Assembly: GCA_963806455.1 (NCBI GenBank)
Contig: CAWDXZ010000002.1
Coordinates: 372,001-436,000, forward strand
DNA length: 64,000 nucleotides
Direction of reading: 5' to 3'
Source of the DNA: Bog-756 sp963806455
GTDB lineage: Bacteria; Actinomycetota; Acidimicrobiia; Acidimicrobiales; RAAP-2
Part shown: positions 58,018-64,000 of the stretch, piece by piece
Layout of the letters: the number at the start of each line of letters is the position of its first letter
Position numbering within the stretch: the stretch's first letter is position 1
Notes under the pieces: generated by a model
What the model saw: the letters and a program-made list of their open reading frames with translations, nothing else
Database searches by the model: none
What the model was told of the DNA's origin: nothing
Position numbers and translations under genes: made by a program

Positions 58018-59466
58018 TTACGGGCCGAAGGTCACCGCCGAGGTGAGGTCCTGCCACCCGAACGAGCCCACGATCGAGGTGGCCACGAAGGCGAGGCGGC
58101 CGCGGGTGTGGACCGACCAGACCGGCTCGGTGAAGCGCTTGTCCGGCTGACGTCGGAGGATGGTGGTGTGGGAGATCGTGAGGCTCCCCCCGTACTGGAC
58201 GATGCAGGCCTTGGGTGCCCTGTCCTGGCAGGAGAGCGAGTCATCGAAGAAGGTGATGGGCGCCATGCTGTGCGGGCTGCCGAGGTAGATGCCGCCACCC
58301 GTGCAGTTGGTGAACGTGATCGGCCCGGTGAAGTACTCGGCGAGGTTCACATGACCGTACGTGCAGTCGGAGATGGCGACATAGCCCGAGCCCATCCCTG
58401 CCTCGTCCGACTCGAAGTCGAAGGCGCCGTCGGCCGGCGACACGATGTGCACGTTGGTCAAGGTGGCCTCGAAGACGTCGGCCAGGGTCACGCCCTGACG
58501 TCCGGCATTGGTGGAGCTGAACCCGTTCACCACCAGTCCCGACACCGGTGTCCCGATGTGGTTGGTGAGGTCACCCACCAGCTCCAGTCCGTCGCCGAAC
58601 GTGTTCTGGGTGGTGATATCGGTCAGGGTGACGTCTGACGAGGAGATGATCTTCACGCCGGCGCCGGTGTCGAGGTGGGCATGGTAGGTCCCCGTCAGGT
58701 TGGCTCCCTCGATGAGCAGACCAGCGAGCGTGACGTGGGTGGTGTCGTACACCTTGATCACCGGCTTGAGACCGCCGTAGCCGGTCGTCGACCTCGTCGT
58801 CGAGTCGTTCCGGAACGTCCCGCCCATGATGGTGAGCGGCTGGATGATCTTGAGTCCCTCGTTCACGAGGTAGCACGCCGACGGGGGCGATGCGAAGGTG
58901 GCGCCCGGAGGCAGTGAGTCGAGGTAGGCCCCGAGGGTCGCCGACACGTCGCCGGAGCAGTCCGAAGGGATCGAGGAGAGGGTGGGGGCCGGGGTCGGCG
59001 GGGCGGGGACGCCCGGCTGGACGGCCGGGGCGGGGGCGAGGTTCGACCCGGCCACCGGCGGGGCGGTGGCCGGTGCCGGGCCCGGTGCCACCGCCGGGGC
59101 CGGCTCCGGAGCAGGACCGGCGGTCCCGGTGGTGGTCGGTGGCGGCTTCGGCGCGGCGGGGAGGGTGGTCGGCGAGGCGGTGCTCGCCGGTGGTGTGCCC
59201 GGGCCGGGCGTCGAGGCAGGGGCAGGGGCCGGCTGGGTCGTGGTCGTCGTGGTGGGAGCCGGGTTGGACGCGGGTTGGGTCGTCGTGGTCGGGACCGCCT
59301 TCGCCGAGTCGTTCCGGGGGGAGGCCGTGGCACCTTGGACCGTCATCGAGAGGATGACGGCGGCCAACACCACGGGGAGGCCCATGGCCAGGAGGTAGCG
59401 GGTGGGAGCCTTTGCGGGTCGGCCGGCCCCGCCACGTTGCCCGTCTGCGCCTCGGTGGTATGACAA
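58018..59466 (-). CDS. Surface-anchored right-handed beta-helix protein under riboswitch control
   Basis: About 482 residues. A hydrophobic segment YLLAMGLPVVLAAVILSMTV is a signal or anchor; then a Thr/Pro/Ala-rich linker of about 130 residues (TTTTTTQPAPAPAS-type), likely spanning the wall; then a domain of about 320 residues with parallel beta-helix turns (ITIMGG, HVTLAGLLIEGANL, DVTLTDITTQNTFGDGLELV, ATLTNVHIV), as in pectate-lyase-like and adhesin folds. No catalytic residues are assigned. I place the start at the TTG with AGGAGG 4 bases upstream, inside the 3' arm of a hairpin; ATG 59496 is the alternative. A c-di-GMP-I riboswitch precedes it, so expression should follow c-di-GMP level. 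Confidence 0.83.
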   Translation of the reverse strand: MSYHRGADGQRGGAGRPAKAPTRYLLAMGLPVVLAAVILSMTVQGATASPRNDSAKAVPTTTTQPASNPAPTTTTTTQPAPAPASTPGPGTPPASTASPTTLPAAPKPPPTTTGTAGPAPEPAPAVAPGPAPATAPPVAGSNLAPAPAVQPGVPAPPTPAPTLSSIPSDCSGDVSATLGAYLDSLPPGATFASPPSACYLVNEGLKIIQPLTIMGGTFRNDSTTRSTTGYGGLKPVIKVYDTTHVTLAGLLIEGANLTGTYHAHLDTGAGVKIISSSDVTLTDITTQNTFGDGLELVGDLTNHIGTPVSGLVVNGFSSTNAGRQGVTLADVFEATLTNVHIVSPADGAFDFESDEAGMGSGYVAISDCTYGHVNLAEYFTGPITFTNCTGGGIYLGSPHSMAPITFFDDSLSCQDRAPKACIVQYGGSLTISHTTILRRQPDKRFTEPVWSVHTRGRLAFVATSIVGSFGWQDLTSAVTFGP

Positions 59467-59467
59467 T

Positions 59468-59489
59468 GCCCCTCCTCGTCGAGAGGGGC
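59468..59489 (-). promoter_or_regulatory. Hairpin that can hide the ribosome-binding site of the beta-helix gene
   Basis: Minus-strand arms GCCCCTC (59489-59483) and GAGGGGC (59474-59468). The 3' arm contains most of AGGAGGGG, which stands just before the TTG at 59466. This is a plausible expression platform for the upstream aptamer. If translation starts at ATG 59496 the hairpin would instead lie in the coding sequence. Confidence 0.5.
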
Positions 59490-59517
59490 CGTGCATGACG
59501 GACTGCTCAGGTGCGCA

Positions 59518-59608
59518 ATCGATCGGCAACCCGGCCAACTCGTTGAGTTCCGTGGTTTTGCGTCCCCTCCTCGCGGAGGGTTTGCCTTGTTCGTCGTTGT
59601 CTCTGGTC
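59518..59608 (-). promoter_or_regulatory. Cyclic di-GMP-I riboswitch (GEMM aptamer)
   Basis: Read on the minus strand it has the conserved core GGCAAACC, a stem capped by a GCGA tetraloop (CCTCC-GCGA-GGAGG), GGGACGCAAAACC, and the closing CCGGGTTGCCGA. This matches the c-di-GMP-I (GEMM-I) consensus block by block. The base equivalent to Vc2 G20 is G (59586), expected for c-di-GMP, whereas A there would suggest cyclic AMP-GMP; the stacking A47 equivalent is at 59559. The aptamer lies upstream of the beta-helix surface protein gene. A diguanylate cyclase is encoded at 3.6-4.8 kb. Confidence 0.93.
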
Positions 59609-59647
59609 CTGCCGTCACCCACCCTTGGGAGAGTGGGAACCGGGCCC

Positions 59648-59653
59648 ATGGTA
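59648..59653 (-). promoter_or_regulatory. -10 box upstream of the riboswitch
   Basis: Minus-strand TACCAT would start transcription near 59641, about 35 bases before the aptamer. Confidence 0.4.
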
Positions 59654-59737
59654 CCCCCCCGGCGCGCGGATCGACAAGGTCCCGACGGCCGGACCGGTCC
59701 TACCGCAGGCATGTCCGGAGGGCGTCGGGCCAGGTCG

Positions 59738-59743
59738 TAAGGT
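59738..59743 (+). promoter_or_regulatory. -10 box upstream of the flippase-like gene
   Basis: TAAGGT is followed by 10 bases and the ATG at 59754, so the leader would be only a few bases. It is divergent from the riboswitch promoter. Confidence 0.4.
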
Positions 59744-59753
59744 GCGGGCTGCG

Positions 59754-62349
59754 ATGGACGGAGTGCACCAGGGCGAGAAGGCCATCCGGTCGGAGGGCGT
59801 CGACCGGGCTGTCACCGTCCACCCGGCCGGTGCCACTCCGGACGTGGTGCCCGAGGCGGACGGGGCGCCGGCGGGATCGCCGCGCCGGTCCCGAGGGCGA
59901 ACCTGGAGGGCCGTCCTCTTCGCCCCCGTCGGCGACGGCCAGACCCGGCGGCGCGGCAGTGATGCGGTCCGCCTGGGCCTGGCCGTCCTGGCCGTGGTGA
60001 TCGGCTGGGTGGTCACCCGGGCCAACTCCTCGGCGGAGCACACGGTGGCGACCACGATGGCCTCGGCGCCCGAGGGCATCCGGTGGGTGGTCACCGTCAT
60101 CTGGTGGCTGGCCTCGGCCGGCCTCATCGTCGTCACTGCCGCGCTGGCCCTGTTCTCGCGTCGGTGGTCGGTGGTGCGGGACATCGGGCTGTCCGGCTTG
60201 GGCGCCTGGCTGGTCTGCGTGGTCCTCGCCAACCTGCTCGGCTCGAGCGGGGGCCGCCCACCCACGTCCCTGGCTCGAATTCGACGCATCGTTCCCGGTG
60301 GCCATGGTGGCGGCGACCGTCGGCATGGCCACCGCCGCGCTCCCGTACCTGAGCCGATGGCTCCAGCTCAGCCTCGAGGTGGCCATCGGGCTGCTGGCCG
60401 TGGCCGCGGTGGTCCACGGGTCGGGGTTCCCGGTGGCCGTACTGGCCAGCCTGGGCGCCGGGTGGGGGATGACCGCAGTGGTGCGGCTGGTCTTCGGGTC
60501 CCCGCTGGGCCTGCCCTCGACCGGCGAGGTGGCGGCCCTGCTCGGCGACCTCGACATCGTGGCCGCTGACATCGAGCCCGCCCCGCACCAGGACTGGGGC
60601 GTCGGCCGATTCCACGGCCGGCTCGGTCGGTCCCCCATCGACGTGTCCGTCTACGGCCGCGACGCCTCCGACGCCCAACTGCTGGCCAAGACGGCCCGCT
60701 TCATCTTCTACCGCGATTCGGGGCCGACTCTGGCGCTCACCCGGCGGCAGCAGGTCGAGCACGAGGCGTACCTCACGATGATGGCCGAACGGGCCGGGGT
60801 CCGGGTGCCCGAGGTACTGGCCGCCGGGCCGGCCGGCCCCGCCCGTGACGCCCTGCTGGTGACCCGACCACCGCCGGGGCGGCCGCTCGCCGATCTTCTC
60901 CCGTCCGCCGCGCCGCCCGAGTCCGTCCGAGGCGACGACGGCGGGCACGGCCCGGCACCGTCGACGGGCACGCCGGAGGGACCTGAGCTGTCCGATGCCG
61001 CCGTGGACAGTGTCTTCCGCCAGCTGCAGGCCCTTCGCCAGGCCGGCATCGCCCACGGCTCGCTCTCGATCCGGACCATCGTCATCGCCGAGGGCGGGAG
61101 CGCCGGCTTCGTCGACTTCCGGTCCGCCTCCACCGTGGCGACCGTCGACCAGCTCAACCGGGACATGGCCGCCGTCATGGCGGCCACCGCCGTGCTGGTC
61201 GGCCCGGAGCGCACGGTGGGCTCGGCCCTCCGGTCCATGTCCCCCGACGCGGTGGTCGATGCCCTGCCGCACCTGCAGCGGGCGGCGCTCGACTCGGCGG
61301 CGTCGAAGTCCCTGCGCGGCAAGAAGTCCGTCCTCACCTCGTTGCGCGAACACGGAGCGGACGCGGTCGGCGTCGAAGTGCCGAAGCTCGTCGAGCCCCG
61401 GCGGGTCAGCTGGGTCAACCTGGCCATGGTGGCCGGGACCCTCATCGGGGGATGGGCCCTCATCGGGGTCCTCATCAACGTGACCAAGTCCTGGAGCACG
61501 ATCGCCGGGGCCGACTGGGCATGGGTGGCCCTGGTGTTCGTCCTTTCCCAGGCGGCCTATCCGGCCATCGCCGTCACCACGGTGGGATCGGTCACCGACC
61601 CGCTGCCCTACGGGCGGACCGTTGCCCTCGAGGTGGCCGACACGTTCGTAGCCTTGGCGGGCGGCTCGATGGCGGTGCTGGCCACGAGGGTCCGTTTCTT
61701 CCAGCAGGAGGGGTACACCCCGACCGTGGCGGTGAGCTCCGGCGTGCTGGCCAGCACGGCCAGCTGGATCGTGAAGGGTGCCCTCTTCCTGGTCGCTCTC
61801 CCGCTGGCCATCGGCAACCTGCATTTCCAGCAGCCGACGAGCAGCTCCGGCAGCAACTCGCGGCTGGTGTGGCTGATCCTCATCGCCGTGGCCGTCGCCG
61901 GGGTGGCGCTCGGCCTGGTCTTCGCCGTACCGCGTTGGCGTCGGCTGGCGGCCGAGAAGGTCCGGCCCAAGGCATCCGAGGTCTGGTCGCACCTGAAAGT
62001 CCTGGCCGGCCATCCGCGCAACCTGGTGGAGATCTTCGGGGGCAGCCTGGCCGCGCAGCTCTTCGTGGCCATGGCCCTCGGCGCCGCCCTGCACGCCTTC
62101 GGCGACCACCTGAGCCTGGCCACGCTCATCGTCGTCCTGACCCTCGGCTCGATGCTCGGCGGGGTGTCGCCGGTGCCTGGCGGGATGGGGGTGGTGGAGG
62201 CCGGGATGATCATCGGGTTGACCGCGGCGGGGATCAGCGAGTCGGATGCGGTGGCCGCGGTCTTCGTCCAGCGCCTGTTCACCGCCTACCTGCCCCCCAT
62301 CTGGGGCTGGTTCGTCCTGGTGTGGATGCGGCGGAAGGAGTACCTGTGA
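59754..62349 (+). pseudogene. Pseudokinase-like plus lysylphosphatidylglycerol-synthase-type membrane protein, one frameshift
   Basis: Frame 1 (59754 to about 60260) encodes two or more membrane spans (AVRLGLAVLAVVIGWVV, WWLASAGLIVVTAALALF). The frame from about 60270 continues EFDASFPVAMVAATVGMATA without a start and runs to the end. One surplus base in the GGGGG/CCC run near 60249-60269 explains the shift; joined, the protein has about 865 residues. The middle has a kinase-like fold with HEAYLTMMAERAGVRVPEVL, but HGSLSIRTIVI where HxD should be and VDFR where DFG should be, so it is a pseudokinase. The last 320 residues are the multi-spanning flippase-like/UPF0104 domain (GGVSPVPGGMGVVEAGMI). 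A role in lipid-linked substrate transfer is inferred. Confidence 0.75.
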
Positions 62350-62362
62350 CCGGGTGGTGCCC

Positions 62363-63031
62363 TCAGGCGTGACCGTTGCCCGGCCCGGTCGAGCCCAGGC
62401 CGGGATAGGCCCGTAGCGCGCCGACCCGCCCCAGCCGGCCGACGTTGACACCGATGTCGGCGGCCCGGAGCATCACCAGGTCGCCGCGACTGTTGCCATA
62501 GGCCCAGAGGCGGTCCGGCTCGATCCCCGTCTCGTCGGCCCACTGGCGCAACCGGCGGAGCTTCTCGGCCCCCCGGCAGTTGGCTCCCTCGTACCGTCCG
62601 CTGAGCCTGCCGTCGGTTCCCACCTCCAGCCGGGTGGCGATGACGCCGTCGGCGCCGAGCAGGTCGGCGGCCTCCCGGACGTAGACGGCGGGGGAGGCCG
62701 ACACGATCACCACCCGGTCGCCGCGGCCCCGGTGCCAATCCAACCGCCGCCGTACGTCGGCCCGCAGGTGCCCGGCCACATGGTCTCGCCCGTACCGGGC
62801 GGCCACCGCCTCGAGGCGCTCGACTGGGGTGCCGGCCATGACCCGTTCGAAGAGCTGCTCTTTGGCCCGGTCGGCCCGGTCCCCACTGGCCAGAGCCCCG
62901 GCGGCCAACCTCGGGGCCAGGGCGGCGCAGGCGCCGACCACCGACGGCCGTCCGGCCAGCGCCGACAGGAAGCCGAAGACGCTGCCCCCGTCGGTCAGCG
63001 TCCCGTCGAAATCGAAGGCGGCCAGGTCCAC
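62363..63031 (-). CDS. HAD-superfamily (IB, SerB-like) phosphatase
   Basis: About 222 residues. Motif I DFDGTLTDGG with the nucleophile Asp at residue 7, motif II VIVSASPAVYV, and motif IV YGNSRGDLVML. The helical cap between motifs I and II is of the C1 type, as in phosphoserine-phosphatase-like and PgpC-like phospholipid phosphatases. It could act on a small phosphate ester or a lipid phosphate; specificity unknown. GTG start, 30 bases after the upstream crotonase stop on the same strand; converges with the flippase-like gene. Confidence 0.9.
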   Translation of the reverse strand: MDLAAFDFDGTLTDGGSVFGFLSALAGRPSVVGACAALAPRLAAGALASGDRADRAKEQLFERVMAGTPVERLEAVAARYGRDHVAGHLRADVRRRLDWHRGRGDRVVIVSASPAVYVREAADLLGADGVIATRLEVGTDGRLSGRYEGANCRGAEKLRRLRQWADETGIEPDRLWAYGNSRGDLVMLRAADIGVNVGRLGRVGALRAYPGLGSTGPGNGHA

Positions 63032-63061
63032 CCTCAGGTGGCCCCCGTGCGGCCGACCCGG

Positions 63062-63844
63062 TCAAGCGCCGGGATGGTCGACCACCGAACCGTGGCGGCC
63101 GGCCCCGGAGGCGAACCCGCGGCTGCCGGCCCCGGCGTCGGGGGAGGCGAGACTGTCGAGTCCGACCCGGAGCTCGGTGCGCATAGCCTCGTCGACCGAC
63201 CGCCCCCACTGGGCCAGGGCCGAGAAGCGGTCGTTGCGCAGGCAGGTCTGGGGCAGCGCGGCCAGCCGGTGGCCCCATTCGACGGCCTGCGCCAGCGCGT
63301 CGCCAGCCGGCACGACCCGGTTGACCAGTCCCATGGCCAGCGCCTCTTCGGCGCCGACCTCCCGGCCGCTCAGGATGAGATCGAGGGCCCGCCCCTGGCC
63401 GACGAGCCGTGGCAGCCGGACGGTCCCGCCGTCGATCAGGGGAACCCCGAACCGCCGGCAGAACACGCCGAAGACGGCATCGGTGGCGGCCACCCGCAGG
63501 TCGCACCAGACGGCCAGCTCCAGGCCTCCGGCCACGGCGAAGCCCTCGACGGCGGCGATCACCGGCTTGGACAGCGCCAGACGGGTCGGTCCCATGGGAC
63601 CGGGCCCGTCCTCGGTCACCCGGAGCAGCCGGCCCGCCGCCGCCGCCTTGAGATCGGCGCCGGCGCAGAAGGTGCCCCCCCTCCCGGTGAGGACGGCCAC
63701 CGAGGCCGACGAGTCCTCATCGAAGGCGGTGAACGCCTCGAGCAGGGCGACAGCGGTGGGTGGGTCCACGGCGTTGCGGCACTCGGGGCGGTCGATGGCC
63801 ACCACGGTGACCGGGCCGTCGGTGGAGACGTGGACGGTCGTCAT
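63062..63844 (-). CDS. Enoyl-CoA hydratase/isomerase family protein
   Basis: About 260 residues. VVAIDRPECRNAVDPPTAVA, FCAGADLKAAAAG (oxyanion hole), VEGFAVAGGLELAVWCDLRV and ALAMGLVNRVVPAGDA. The first hydratase glutamate (GGLE) is present; the second position is not Glu, so activity may be isomerase-like or altered. ATG start (MTTVHVSTDG) chosen over an unsupported extension. Likely co-transcribed with the HAD phosphatase. Confidence 0.9.
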   Translation of the reverse strand: MTTVHVSTDGPVTVVAIDRPECRNAVDPPTAVALLEAFTAFDEDSSASVAVLTGRGGTFCAGADLKAAAAGRLLRVTEDGPGPMGPTRLALSKPVIAAVEGFAVAGGLELAVWCDLRVAATDAVFGVFCRRFGVPLIDGGTVRLPRLVGQGRALDLILSGREVGAEEALAMGLVNRVVPAGDALAQAVEWGHRLAALPQTCLRNDRFSALAQWGRSVDEAMRTELRVGLDSLASPDAGAGSRGFASGAGRHGSVVDHPGA

Positions 63845-63915
63845 GCCCCCAGCATGGTGGAACCGGCGTTCCGGCGCCACGGTCGTCTCGGTAGGATGAA
63901 ACTCGACCAACTCGG

Positions 63916-63944
63916 TCGACAATTGGCCGGCTTTCGTCTATCCT
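63916..63944 (+). promoter_or_regulatory. Rightward promoter near the window end
   Basis: TCGACA (63916-63921) and TATCCT (63939-63944) are 17 bases apart, close to sigma-70 consensus. Predicted start near 63951, reading out of the window; the gene itself is not visible. The remaining bases to 64000 show no coding start that I can support. Confidence 0.45.
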
Positions 63945-64000
63945 GACGGCGCGACGGGATCCCGACCGTCGTCGGGGCGCCCCGCGAACCGGCTCAGAGC

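Noticed and set aside
59518..59608. Possible cyclic AMP-GMP (GEMM-Ib) riboswitch
   Set aside because: The base equivalent to position 20 is G, not A, so c-di-GMP is the better ligand prediction.
59494..59712. N-terminal extension of the beta-helix protein to about 59712
   Set aside because: It would translate through the riboswitch aptamer and its promoter region; the sequence there is RNA structure rather than a signal peptide.
63901..63951. Small open frame (MKLDQLGRQLAGFRLS) near the right edge
   Set aside because: Only 16 codons, no ribosome-binding site, and it overlaps a better promoter match.

Overview
The window is about 64 kb of very GC-rich, densely packed DNA with many GTG starts and 4-base GTGA/ATGA gene overlaps. 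It is most likely chromosomal DNA of an actinobacterium of the class Acidimicrobiia. Supporting signs are the secreted proteins built from YWLVASDGGIFSFGDA-type repeats, a deazaflavin (F420)-type nitroreductase, many P450, acyl-CoA dehydrogenase and crotonase genes of the kind used for steroid, terpenoid or branched-lipid breakdown, CX5C...CP [3Fe-4S] ferredoxins, and probable leaderless promoters (TANNNT 5-7 bases before an RTG start). The taxonomic call is inference. I see no insertion sequence, phage, CRISPR array or rRNA; one tRNA-Leu(UAG) is present.

Left part (1-38.8 kb): accessory lipid and xenobiotic catabolism. A P450 cut by the window edge is followed by a coupled pair of acyl-CoA dehydrogenases. 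A PAS-PAS-GGDEF diguanylate cyclase and an amidohydrolase lie on the other strand. A long rightward operon (6.4-16.6 kb) encodes a ferredoxin, a crotonase, two acyl-CoA ligases, an HMG-CoA-synthase-like/DUF35 fusion, an SCP-x-like thiolase, a two-gene 2-oxoacid dehydrogenase E1 with a free-standing lipoyl domain, and a second crotonase. Next come an FAD reductase, a hydrolase relative lacking its nucleophile and a Rieske oxygenase (17.1-20.9 kb). After these come a TetR regulator, a second ferredoxin, an acyl-CoA dehydrogenase, an SDR, a CoA-transferase, a thiolase, a second TetR beside a P450, two more dehydrogenases, two amidohydrolases and a third P450. The logic is monooxygenase or Rieske activation, CoA ligation or transfer, beta-oxidation-like steps, and thiolytic or aldol cleavage.

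Middle (38.8-41.1 kb): a small MarR/cupin/VOC cassette lies between imperfect inverted 30-base repeats, next to the tRNA-Leu. The VOC gene carries a frameshift.

Right-centre (41.1-53.8 kb): a surface-polysaccharide locus with repeated methyltransferase-like and GT4 glycosyltransferase genes, an ABC exporter (Wzm/Wzt type, with a C-terminal substrate domain on the ATPase), a clpP gene overlapping the exporter permease gene, and a convergent GT-C-like membrane glycosyltransferase.

Right end (53.9-64 kb): secreted or wall-associated proteins (an FG-GAP-like plus 42-residue-repeat protein, and a SpoIID/LytB-like protein sharing those repeats), a beta-helix surface protein preceded by a clear c-di-GMP-I (GEMM) riboswitch, a pseudokinase/flippase-like membrane protein, a HAD phosphatase and a crotonase. 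Three genes (VOC, SpoIID-like, flippase-like) contain one-base indels in or next to short homopolymers. They may be real pseudogenes or sequencing errors.
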